Origin: Bryobacterales bacterium
GTDB taxonomy: Bacteria > Acidobacteriota > Terriglobia > Bryobacterales > UBA6623
Direction of reading: 5' to 3'
Length of the DNA: 64,000 bases
Assembly: GCA_028819255.1 (NCBI GenBank)
Contig: JAPPMB010000047.1
Location: 71,039 to 135,038, forward strand
A program made the translations under genes and the position numbers. The notes under the pieces are model-generated. The model had not been told where the DNA came from and ran no database searches. It saw only the letters and a list, made by a program, of their open reading frames with translations. This document shows positions 54,814 through 63,194 of the stretch, one piece after another. The number at the start of each line of letters is the position of its first letter. Positions within the stretch are counted from its first letter, which is position 1.

Positions 54814-54847
54814 CCGGGCCTATATTGCATTGATCAAATAGGCCCGG
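54814..54847. promoter_or_regulatory. Operator-like palindrome upstream of the AbrB-Doc operon
   Basis: CCGGGCCTAT (54814-54823) and ATAGGCCCGG (54838-54847) are perfect 10-bp inverted arms around a 14-bp AT-rich centre containing TTGATCA. It begins 6 bp upstream of the antitoxin ATG, where autoregulatory toxin-antitoxin operators overlap the promoter. Binding by the AbrB-like protein is inferred from position and symmetry. Confidence 0.65.
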
Positions 54848-54983
54848 TTGTTCCGAAGCTCGTGCATCGCCGCGCTGACAGGTGTTCCAAGGCTGAGATC
54901 TCCGTCCGATCCAGGTTCCTCGGAACGTGGCGCATGCCACCTCACGATCATGAGAAGCTCGCCAGCGCTTCCACCCGATGTGG

Positions 54984-57900
54984 CTACCATGTGTCCACGA
55001 AGGGCCTCTTCTTCCCTGCCCTGGCGGACGGGGGAGGCACCGAATCGAGCGTGCGGATCACGCACCGCCGCGTATCGGCGGGATCGATGACATCGTCGAA
55101 TGCGAACGCCACGCCGGCGTTGAGGGCCTTGCCGCGCTCGTAGGCTGCGGCCACGAGCTCGTTGTAGCGGGCCGTGCGGGCCTCCGGATCGCTGATGGCC
55201 GCAAGTTCGTTGCGAAAGCCCAGCTTCATCTGCCCTTCCAGGCCCATTCCACCGTGCTCGGCCGTCGGCCACGCGACCGTAAGCATCGGGCGCTTGGTGT
55301 GGCCGCCCGCCATGGCCTGAGCACCCAGGCCATAAGCCTTCCGCAGAATGACCGTCACGAGCGGGACCGAGAGATTGGCGCCCGTCACGAAAAGTCGGCT
55401 GCAGTGCCGAACCAGCGCGGTACGCTCGATCTCGGGCCCGACCATCATGCCGGGGGTGTCACAGAGGACGACAATCGGGATGTCGAAGCAGTCGCACAGC
55501 TGCATGAAGCGGGCTGCCTTGTCGGAGCCGTCGCTGTCGATCGCTCCAGAGAGAAACTGCGGGTTGTTCGCAATGACGCCGACGGGGCGTCCCTCGATAC
55601 GTCCCAGTGCCGTAATCATGCCCGGACCGAAGGCCGGCCTCAGTTCGAGAACGCTTCGGGAGTCGCACAGGGTTCCGACCAGCTCACGAATGTCGTAGAC
55701 GCGCAGTCGGTTCTCGGGAACGACCCTGCGGAGGAGGCGCTGATCGGCGCACTCCCATGAGCGCAGCGGACCCTGGAAGTACGAGAGGTACTTCTTGGCG
55801 AGCGCGACCGCCTCGGCCTCGTCCCTAACGGCCAGATCAACCACGCCGTTGGGCACCTGTATTTCCATCGGGCCGACTTCCTCGGGCCGAAACACGCCGA
55901 GCCCGCCGCCCTCGATCAGGGCCGGACCTCCCATCCCGATGCTCGAGTTCTCCGTGGCGATGATCACGTCGCAGCATCCCAGCAGGGAGGCGTTGCCGGC
56001 GAAGCAGTAGCGCGACGTGACGCCCACGAGCGGCACAAGCCCGCTCAGGCTGCCCATCGTGGCGAAGCTGGGCGTGTCGAGAGGCCGGTACATGTCGTCG
56101 GAGCGTCCCTGGCCCGCACCGGTCGTCGAGGTTCCCCCCTTGCGCTTGCCCCCGGTGCCGGCCCTTCCGCCTCCGCCCTCGGCAAACAGCACCACCGGTC
56201 GCTTCCACTTGATCGCCAGTTCGAGCATCCGGTCCGTCTTGACATGGTTGAGGACGCCCTGGGTTCCTGCGAGGACCGTGTAGTCGTAGGCGAGAACGAC
56301 GCAGCGCGACCGCTCGCCGGGAAAATCGGCGCCGTTCACACTGCCGACTCCCGTGATCATTCCGTCGGTGGGAAACCTCCGGATCACTTCTTCGCGGGGC
56401 AGCCCTGATCCCGGTGTGAGAGCCAGCTGACCGTACTCGACGAAGCTGTCCTCGTCGCAAAGATCGTCCACGTTCTCCCGGGCCATCCGCTGGCCGGTCC
56501 TGCGCCGCTTGGCGACTGCATCCGGTCGCGCGGCGTCAAGAGTCACCTTGTGCCTGGCATGGACTTCGGCGAGGTCGGGCCGAATGAAGTCGAGGTCCAC
56601 GGCCTCGCCTGTCGCGTCGTCCCGTACCGCTACCTCCCGCTCCTCAATGTACGCCAAGGGATGCCCTTCGTAGACGGTGTCCCCCTCGGCCACCGTCACC
56701 TCCCGGACTACGCCGCTGGCCGTCGCCCGGATCTCGTGCTCCATCTTCATGGCCTCCATCACGAGCACCAGGTCCCCGGCATGAACCTCGTCTCCGGCCG
56801 CCACCTCCACCGAAACGATCGTGCCCTGCATCACTGCGGGCAACGCCCTCGCACCGTCCCGGTTCGGAGCAGGCGCCGTGTCTGGCTGTCGGTCCCGGGC
56901 CTCGGTCCCGCCGTAAGCGAGAACCGCCAGTGGATCGGCGGGATCGACGCTGGCCCCGGCCCGGCCAGCCGGCTGCGGGCGGACGAGATCTTCGAAGAAG
57001 CGACTTCGAATCGTCCTGTCGCCGGCCAGCATCTCGATGTGCTCATCGACGAACCTGGTGTGAACATCCCAGCCTGCGACCCTCGGATGACGGAGAATGG
57101 CCTGAAGGAATCCCACGTTGGTCTCCACTCCCTCGATGCGGAAGTCTCCCAACGCCCGGGAGGCCCGCCGCAGCAGACCGGCCATCGTCCCCCCTTCCAA
57201 GTGGCAGATGACCTTTGCGAGGAGCGAGTCGAATCTGGGGCTGATCCGGTATCCCGCGTATCCGAACGTGTCGACCCGGATGCCGCGGCCGGCGGGCAAG
57301 TCGAAGGCGGAGAGCTTACCGGCCGAGGGTCTCGCCACCCCGTCCACACCCATGGACTCCATGTTGACGCGGACCTGGATCGCCATACCCTGCGGCGGCC
57401 GGACCTCTGACTGCCACGAGCCCAGCTGGTCAAGCGTCTTTCCGCTCGCCAGGCCCAGCTGCAGCCGCACGAGATCCATTCCCGTGACTTCCTCGGTGAC
57501 CGTGTGTTCGACCTGAAGCCTTGCATTCGCCTCGATGAAGTAGTAATTCGGTCCGTCCACGAGAAACTCGAAGGTGCCCAGATTGCGGTAGCCGGAGACC
57601 GTCGCGAGGCTCGCCGCCGCCCTGGCGATCCCGACGCGGACGGAGTCCGGCAGCCCGGGCGCAGGAGCGACCTCAATCACCTTCTGGTAACGCCTCTGCA
57701 GCGAACAGTCCCGGTCACCCAAGCAGGCCACGGACCCGGCGGCGTCGGCGGCGATCTGGACTTCAATGTGGCGGGCTCCGCCGATGAACTTCTCCACGAA
57801 GACGTCGGCGATGCCGAACGCCGCCCCTGCTTCGGACTGGGCGCGTCTGAACGCCTCCTCAAGTTCGCCCGGTGCGGCCACCATCCTGATCCCCCGGCCA

Positions 57901-58388
57901 CCGCCGCCGCCGACTGCCTTCACGAGCATGGCGGAACCAGAGGCGAGCCCGGCAAGAAAGTCCCGGGCCTGTGCAATCCCCACAGCTTCGGAGATGCCGG
58001 GAACGACAGGCACTTCGAGTTTCGCAGCCAGTCTGCGAGCGCGGGCCTTGTCCCCGAAGAGTTCGAGAGACGCTGGGCTGGGGCCGACGAAAACGAGGCC
58101 CTCGCTCTCGCAGCGACGCGCGAACGACGCGTTCTCGCTGAGGAACCCGTATCCGGGGTGAATCGCGTTGCAACCCGTCCTGCTCGCCAGTGCAATGATC
58201 TGTTCCGTGTCCAGGTAGGCGCGAGGCCCCTCGCCGTCCAGCGCCTCCGCCGCGTCGGCGCGGCAAACGTGCAGGGAACGGCTGTCGTCCCTGGAATAGA
58301 CGGCCACGGTCTCGATTCCGCTATCCGAGGCCGCGGACGCGATCCGGATTGCGACCTCGCCGCGATTGGCTATGAGCAACTTCCTCAC
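54984..58388 (-). CDS. Single-chain biotin-dependent acyl-CoA carboxylase
   Basis: This 1134-residue protein fuses three parts. Residues 1-450 are a biotin carboxylase (MRKLLIANRGEVAIRI, KAVGGGGGRGIRMV, EANARLQVEHTVTE); residues about 515-590 are the biotin carrier with VMEAMKMEH, biotinylated at Lys 548; residues about 610-1134 are a carboxyltransferase (FPTDGMITGVGSVNG, FAEGGGGRAG, GGHTKRPMLTVAWPTAEHGGMG). This order matches the single-chain long-chain acyl-CoA carboxylase group; the acyl substrate is not determinable. It carboxylates acyl-CoA with ATP and bicarbonate. GTG 58388 overlaps the upstream CoA-transferase stop by 4 nt (GTGA), so it is translationally coupled to the two transferases. 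Confidence 0.93.
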   Translation of the reverse strand: MRKLLIANRGEVAIRIASAASDSGIETVAVYSRDDSRSLHVCRADAAEALDGEGPRAYLDTEQIIALASRTGCNAIHPGYGFLSENASFARRCESEGLVFVGPSPASLELFGDKARARRLAAKLEVPVVPGISEAVGIAQARDFLAGLASGSAMLVKAVGGGGGRGIRMVAAPGELEEAFRRAQSEAGAAFGIADVFVEKFIGGARHIEVQIAADAAGSVACLGDRDCSLQRRYQKVIEVAPAPGLPDSVRVGIARAAASLATVSGYRNLGTFEFLVDGPNYYFIEANARLQVEHTVTEEVTGMDLVRLQLGLASGKTLDQLGSWQSEVRPPQGMAIQVRVNMESMGVDGVARPSAGKLSAFDLPAGRGIRVDTFGYAGYRISPRFDSLLAKVICHLEGGTMAGLLRRASRALGDFRIEGVETNVGFLQAILRHPRVAGWDVHTRFVDEHIEMLAGDRTIRSRFFEDLVRPQPAGRAGASVDPADPLAVLAYGGTEARDRQPDTAPAPNRDGARALPAVMQGTIVSVEVAAGDEVHAGDLVLVMEAMKMEHEIRATASGVVREVTVAEGDTVYEGHPLAYIEEREVAVRDDATGEAVDLDFIRPDLAEVHARHKVTLDAARPDAVAKRRRTGQRMARENVDDLCDEDSFVEYGQLALTPGSGLPREEVIRRFPTDGMITGVGSVNGADFPGERSRCVVLAYDYTVLAGTQGVLNHVKTDRMLELAIKWKRPVVLFAEGGGGRAGTGGKRKGGTSTTGAGQGRSDDMYRPLDTPSFATMGSLSGLVPLVGVTSRYCFAGNASLLGCCDVIIATENSSIGMGGPALIEGGGLGVFRPEEVGPMEIQVPNGVVDLAVRDEAEAVALAKKYLSYFQGPLRSWECADQRLLRRVVPENRLRVYDIRELVGTLCDSRSVLELRPAFGPGMITALGRIEGRPVGVIANNPQFLSGAIDSDGSDKAARFMQLCDCFDIPIVVLCDTPGMMVGPEIERTALVRHCSRLFVTGANLSVPLVTVILRKAYGLGAQAMAGGHTKRPMLTVAWPTAEHGGMGLEGQMKLGFRNELAAISDPEARTARYNELVAAAYERGKALNAGVAFAFDDVIDPADTRRCVIRTLDSVPPPSARAGKKRPFVDTW

Positions 58389-59626
58389 TTGGCGTTCTCC
58401 TCCGGCACGCTGGGCCTGGTGCCGATCACGCCCTCGCGCTCGAGCTCATCGATCTCCGCATCGTCCAGGCCGAGAATCCCGCCCAGCACCTCGCAGTTGT
58501 GCTGTCCGAGGGTCGGCGACGGCCAGTCGATTCTCATGGGTTCCCCGTCGATTCGATACGCAGCGCTGGCATGCGGCAGCTCGCCCGTGTGCTCGCGGTC
58601 GACGAGCTTCCAGAATGCTCGCGCCTTCAAGTGGGGATCGCGCCACAGCTCGTTCGAGCGACTCACCGACCCGGCAGGAACGCCGGCGGCCTGCAGTTCG
58701 GCCATTGCGGCCTCGGCCCGCCGCTCGGATGTCCATCCGGACACGACGGCATCGAGATCATCCTGGCGGGCGAGCCGGTCCGTCAGAGCTCCGAACCCTG
58801 CAATAGGCTCGCCGACCACACCCTTCAAACCGTTCCATTGCTCCTCGTTCAGGATCTGGATCACGACCCATCTTCCCGCGCGGCAAGGATAAGCACCGTG
58901 GGGAGCATGGTGCCTGGATCGATTGCCCATGCGGGGCGGGGCCGTGCCCGTCATTGACTGCTCGGCGATTCCGTGGACTCCCAGCGGGAGCAGGCACTCC
59001 GAATGCGACAGGTCGACGAACTGTCCCTCGCCGGTGCGCTTCAGGTGACGGAGGGCAACGAGCAGGGCGGAAGCTCCGTTGAGACCAGCCACGGCATCGC
59101 CGAGCGCGATGTGCACCATCATGGGCGGCCAGTCCGGATGGCCTGTCAGGTGCGGCAGACCCGCCGCCTGCTCGGTCGTCGAACCGTAGGCGCGATAGTG
59201 GCGCCAAGGCCCGGTGCTGCCGAATCCCGGCATCGAAACCATCACGATGTCCTGCTTTGCCTGCCGAAACACCTCGTATCCGAGCTTGAGCTTTGGCAGG
59301 ACGCTCGCGGCGAAGTTCTCCACCACGGCGTCGGAGATCGAGACCAGTCTCAGCAGCAGGTCCCTGCCACGGTCAGTGCCCAAGTCCAGTGTGACGTCCA
59401 GCTTGTTGCGATTCATGCAGTTGAACGGAGGATTCTTCTCGTGGCCGCAGTCGTCGATCCAGCTCCTGGTCGCCTCCCAGCCGCGGAACCAGTCGAAGTG
59501 AACACAGGACTCGACCTTGACGACCTCCGCCCCCATGTCCGCAAGGTGCCGGGTGGCGAGGGGCCCGGCCCAGCCCATCGAGAGATCGACGATTCGGCAG
59601 CCGCGGAGGGGACCGCGCACTCTCAT
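58385..59626 (-). CDS. CaiB/BaiF CoA-transferase, catalytic-type subunit
   Basis: This 413-residue class III CoA-transferase has RIVDLSMGWAGPLATRHLADMGAEVVKVES at the N-terminus, a later SMPGFGSTGPWR, and the catalytic aspartate in IALGDAVAG (Asp 177), which forms the acyl-aspartyl anhydride in this family. It moves CoA between carboxylic acids in the cytoplasm. It overlaps its neighbours on both sides by 4 nt (ATGA at its start, GTGA at its end), so three genes form a tight unit. Paired class III transferases occur in, for example, benzylsuccinate and malate/succinyl-CoA systems. Confidence 0.92.
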   Translation of the reverse strand: MRVRGPLRGCRIVDLSMGWAGPLATRHLADMGAEVVKVESCVHFDWFRGWEATRSWIDDCGHEKNPPFNCMNRNKLDVTLDLGTDRGRDLLLRLVSISDAVVENFAASVLPKLKLGYEVFRQAKQDIVMVSMPGFGSTGPWRHYRAYGSTTEQAAGLPHLTGHPDWPPMMVHIALGDAVAGLNGASALLVALRHLKRTGEGQFVDLSHSECLLPLGVHGIAEQSMTGTAPPRMGNRSRHHAPHGAYPCRAGRWVVIQILNEEQWNGLKGVVGEPIAGFGALTDRLARQDDLDAVVSGWTSERRAEAAMAELQAAGVPAGSVSRSNELWRDPHLKARAFWKLVDREHTGELPHASAAYRIDGEPMRIDWPSPTLGQHNCEVLGGILGLDDAEIDELEREGVIGTRPSVPEENAK

Positions 59627-60783
59627 CCTGCCGCCCCCGCCATCTCGAGCACGGACTCCGTGTCCTCGCCCAGGCGGGCCACCTGGCCGCCCGGAATCGC
59701 AGGCGAGCCGCGGAGGCGGAACGGCGTCACGGGCAGAGGGAAGGAACCCAGATCCGGATGGGTCACGTCGGCGAACACCCGTCTCGAGACGTACTGATCG
59801 ACGCTGAACAGCTCCTCCATGGTCGGGACGAGGCTCAGAGGCACCTTCATCTCCTGGCCCCTCATGACCAGCTCCTTCGCCGACATGCCGCTCACTGCTT
59901 CGGCAATCACGGGATCCAGCGTGTCGGCGTCCTGGTACCGCGCCTCGCTCGACCGGTACCTGGCAATCCCTGCCAGCCGTTTAAGCCGAACGAGTCGGCA
60001 GAATCCGTACCACTGGCTGGGCGTCAGGACTGTCACGCCCAGCCATCCGTCCCGGCACGGGTAGATGCCCAGAGGATAGGTGGTCCGAAAGCGGTTCACT
60101 CCGGATCGGGTCCGCATCGGCAGTCCGCAATGCACGCGTACGGCCTCGATTTCGGTGAAGCAGACGCCGGCCTCAAACACGGACACCTCGATGTGCGCCG
60201 GGCCGGAGGCATTTCCGATCTCGCGGGCCAGAACCTGTCCCATGGCACCGATGAAGGCTGTCTGCCCCGCGACGATCTGGGCATGGTAGCCGCCGGGGAT
60301 CACAGGAGCCTCGCCGGCGTTGCCGAGCCAGTCGATCTGGCTCGCCAACGCCATGCACACGCCGTCAGACCCCGTGAAGTCCCGATAGGGGCCGTCCTGG
60401 CCGAACCAGGTGATCGAGAGCAGCGCCGCGTTGGGAGCGACCTGAGCAAGTTCCTTCAGGGGGAGGGGCCGTTCGTCGGTCGCGCAGCCGTCAATCACCA
60501 ATGAAGCGCCGCGTGCCAGTTCCCGCAGCCGCGCGGAATCGTCGCAGACGACACTGCGCTTGTTGGTGCTGAGGTAGGCGTGCATGCCGCTTGCCTCGGG
60601 TGGTTTGACGCCGGGGATGATCGGCGGAACGCGACGTGTCTCGAAGCCCTCGGGGGGCTCCACCAGAAGAACATCGGCTCCGTGGTCAGCAAACAGCTTT
60701 CCGCAATAGCCGGCAGCAATGCCGCCCGAGATGTCGAGGACGCGGATCCCGTCAAGGGCTCCGGTGTAGTGCGAGTGGCGCAA
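59623..60783 (-). CDS. CaiB/BaiF CoA-transferase, probable non-catalytic partner
   Basis: This 386-residue paralogue has the same N-terminal fold (IRVLDISGGIAAGYCGKLFADHGADVLLVE) and the mid-domain LLSITWFGQDGPYRDF, but at the position of the catalytic Asp it reads YHAQIVAG, so the Asp is Gln 169. It may be the second subunit of a heteromeric transferase in which only the partner is catalytic; that is inference. It is the first gene of the minus-strand unit and lies 126 bp from the divergent MFS gene, a region that must hold both promoters. Confidence 0.9.
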   Translation of the reverse strand: MRHSHYTGALDGIRVLDISGGIAAGYCGKLFADHGADVLLVEPPEGFETRRVPPIIPGVKPPEASGMHAYLSTNKRSVVCDDSARLRELARGASLVIDGCATDERPLPLKELAQVAPNAALLSITWFGQDGPYRDFTGSDGVCMALASQIDWLGNAGEAPVIPGGYHAQIVAGQTAFIGAMGQVLAREIGNASGPAHIEVSVFEAGVCFTEIEAVRVHCGLPMRTRSGVNRFRTTYPLGIYPCRDGWLGVTVLTPSQWYGFCRLVRLKRLAGIARYRSSEARYQDADTLDPVIAEAVSGMSAKELVMRGQEMKVPLSLVPTMEELFSVDQYVSRRVFADVTHPDLGSFPLPVTPFRLRGSPAIPGGQVARLGEDTESVLEMAGAAG

Positions 60784-60909
60784 GGAACGTGGTCCGGCGA
60801 TTCAGCGGGCGGGAGAACAACTATGATAGGTTCCCGCTGGGCGGCCAACTGCCGAACTCGCGGTCGGCAACGCCGCGCGGGCATCGAGGAGCGTGCAGCT
60901 TCTATTGGC

Positions 60910-62160
60910 ATGGGCGGCGCTCCGGATGTCAACGGCGATTCGGGAAGCGACCGCACCCCCCGCGTGTTGCTGATCGTCCTGCTCGCGATCACGTCCGCCA
61001 GCTACATCGACCGCATCGCGATCTCCGTCCTCGCCCCAACGCTGAGGGACGAATTCGGGATGTCGAACAGCGAATACGCGCTCGTCATCAACTTCTTCAT
61101 GGTCACCTACATGATCATGTACAGCGTTGGGGGCCGGCTGGCCGACCTGCTGGGGTTCCGGAAAGCCCTCTCCTTGTACATCGTGTGGTGGTCAGTCTCC
61201 GGAGCGCTGCACGGATTGTCAGCGGGCTTTCGGACCTTGGCGGCCAGTCGGCTGCTGCTGGCGGTCGGCCAGGGCGGCGTCTGGCCGGCCGGGGTGAAGA
61301 CAGTTGCCCACAACGTGCGCGGTCCGCTCCGGTCGCTGGGCGTCGGCATCGTCAACTTCGGTAGCAGCCTCGGGTCCGCCCTGTCCGTGCCGATCGTCGG
61401 ATGGCTGGCGGTGATGTGGGGCTGGCGAGCCGCGTTCGCCATTGCCGGCCTCATGAGCCTGCTGCTTGTGCCGATCTGGCTTTTGGTCACGAAGCGCAGG
61501 GCGCCCACCGGGAAGGAGAGCGCTAGACGGAAGAGGACGCCCTGGATCCGGGTGATCCGTTATCGCCAAGCGTGGTCGGTGTTTGTCGGCCGCCTGATCA
61601 GCGCCGGCGCTTGGGGGTTCTACACATACTGGATTCCGGAGTACCTGACTCGCGAGCGGGGACTGAATCTGATGGAGATCGGTCTGATGGCCTGGATTCC
61701 GTTTGTCGCCGCGGGCCTAGGCGACCTGAGCGGCTCGGGCGCGACGTCCTGGCTCGTCGCCCGGGGCTGGTCGATCGACCGCGCCCGCAAGACGGTTCTC
61801 GTGGCCGCCGCGGGGGCGGCCCTGGCCGGAATCGGCACGGCCTACGCGCCCGGCGCGTGGTCGGCGATGGCGTGCATCAGCATCGGGGCGCTCGGGTTCA
61901 AAATCGTGTCGGTGAACCTGCTCAACATGCCGGCCGACTTCTTTCCGCCCTCGTATGTCGGAACCGCCTTCGGGTTCTCAGGGACCGGAGGCAGCGCCGG
62001 GATCGTCCTGACCAACGCCATGATCGGGTGGGTGCTGGACGCGACGGGCAGCTACTGGCTCGTGCTGGTCGGGGTGAGTTCGCTGACGCCCCTGTCGGTG
62101 ATTGGCGCACTGCTGCTGGCGCGAAGGATTGAGCGCGTCAAGGGTCTACCGGATGATTGA
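60910..62160 (+). CDS. MFS transporter (anion:cation symporter-like)
   Basis: The 416-residue protein has twelve predicted helices, with SASYIDRIAISVLAPTLRDEFG in helix 1 and GGRLADLLGFRKALSL in the 2-3 loop, features of the ACS (hexuronate/organic acid) branch of the major facilitator superfamily. It would import an organic anion with protons or sodium. ATG 60910 is preferred to upstream starts (60823, 60580) because the extension is not protein-like. The divergent CoA-transferase/carboxylase genes suggest it feeds them its substrate (inference). Confidence 0.88.
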   Translation: MGGAPDVNGDSGSDRTPRVLLIVLLAITSASYIDRIAISVLAPTLRDEFGMSNSEYALVINFFMVTYMIMYSVGGRLADLLGFRKALSLYIVWWSVSGALHGLSAGFRTLAASRLLLAVGQGGVWPAGVKTVAHNVRGPLRSLGVGIVNFGSSLGSALSVPIVGWLAVMWGWRAAFAIAGLMSLLLVPIWLLVTKRRAPTGKESARRKRTPWIRVIRYRQAWSVFVGRLISAGAWGFYTYWIPEYLTRERGLNLMEIGLMAWIPFVAAGLGDLSGSGATSWLVARGWSIDRARKTVLVAAAGAALAGIGTAYAPGAWSAMACISIGALGFKIVSVNLLNMPADFFPPSYVGTAFGFSGTGGSAGIVLTNAMIGWVLDATGSYWLVLVGVSSLTPLSVIGALLLARRIERVKGLPDD

Positions 62161-62331
62161 CCTCAGGGCAGCCCGGAACACAGGTGTCCGGCGGCCAAGG
62201 GACGGCCACATCCGGGCCAGAATGTCCAGTGCGTGCCGAGAGTTCGGAATCGCCCGCAGCCTTCAACGCCGCCATCGCCCGGTCTGGTCCCGCAACCGCA
62301 TCATGGAACATACTATAGGCGCACCAGCGTC

Positions 62332-63183
62332 ATGAGGGAACCACTGCAGAGCCCGGTCACGAGTTGCATTGCGGTGAGCGCCCTTGCCGTTGCGTCAATG
62401 GCAGTCGGGGCGGCTCAGGATGCGGAGCAGGCAGCCGCTCCGACCGGGAATCCGTTTGGACGCGACCCCGCCGCCATCCGGGCCGGCGACGAATTGTTCC
62501 ACGAGCGCTGCGCAGTGTGCCATGGACAGAAGGCCCAGGGCGCCATGGCCGCAGACCTCGTCCGGACCAGGAGCGTTCGTCGAGGATCACAGACGGCGCT
62601 GTTCGCGCTGATTCGGGAGGGGATTCCCGGCACCGACATGCCACCGCAGCCGGACCTCGCCGACGAGAGAATCTGGCAGGTGATCTCGTATCTCCGCAGC
62701 CTGGCACTACCCGGCCAGCAGGCGCCACTGGAAGGCGATCCCGAGGCTGGAAGGATCGTGTTCCAGACGGCGGGCTGCGCTTCCTGCCACATTGTCAACG
62801 GATCGGGGGGCTTTCTCGGACCGTCGCTCGACGCCATCGCGGTCAAGAAACCAAGCGACGAAATCCGCCGTGACGTACTGGAACCCGACGCGGAGCTGGC
62901 GTCCGGGTTCGAGTCCGTGGAGGTCGAGACCGGAGACGGAAGGCGGGTCGCGGGAGTCCTCAAGAACGAGGACACCTTCTCGGTCTTCATTCTGACCTCG
63001 GAAGGGGTTGTCGAGGCCTTCGAACGGGCCGGGCTCAAGTCTCTCGTCATGCCGAAGCGGTCAAGGATGCCCGGCGACTACGCAAGCAGGCTGGCTCCGG
63101 AGGATCTTGGCAACCTGCTGGCATACCTCGATCGCCAGCGGGACCCGTTCACTCCGGTCCGCCGGGGATTCGGCGTTTACTGA
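62332..63183 (+). CDS. Exported dihaem cytochrome c
   Basis: This 283-residue protein has an export signal (about residues 12-28), a first haem motif C-A-V-C-H (residues 60-64) and a second C-A-S-C-H (residues 149-153), with a Met ligand candidate in GTDMPPQPDL for the first domain. The C-terminal part has DGRRVAGVLKNEDTFSVFILTSEG, often seen in cytochromes paired with quinoproteins. It should carry electrons in the periplasm and lies 11 bp upstream of the PQQ-dehydrogenase gene, probably as its acceptor. Confidence 0.9.
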   Translation: MREPLQSPVTSCIAVSALAVASMAVGAAQDAEQAAAPTGNPFGRDPAAIRAGDELFHERCAVCHGQKAQGAMAADLVRTRSVRRGSQTALFALIREGIPGTDMPPQPDLADERIWQVISYLRSLALPGQQAPLEGDPEAGRIVFQTAGCASCHIVNGSGGFLGPSLDAIAVKKPSDEIRRDVLEPDAELASGFESVEVETGDGRRVAGVLKNEDTFSVFILTSEGVVEAFERAGLKSLVMPKRSRMPGDYASRLAPEDLGNLLAYLDRQRDPFTPVRRGFGVY

Positions 63184-63194
63184 GGTCCAGTCCC

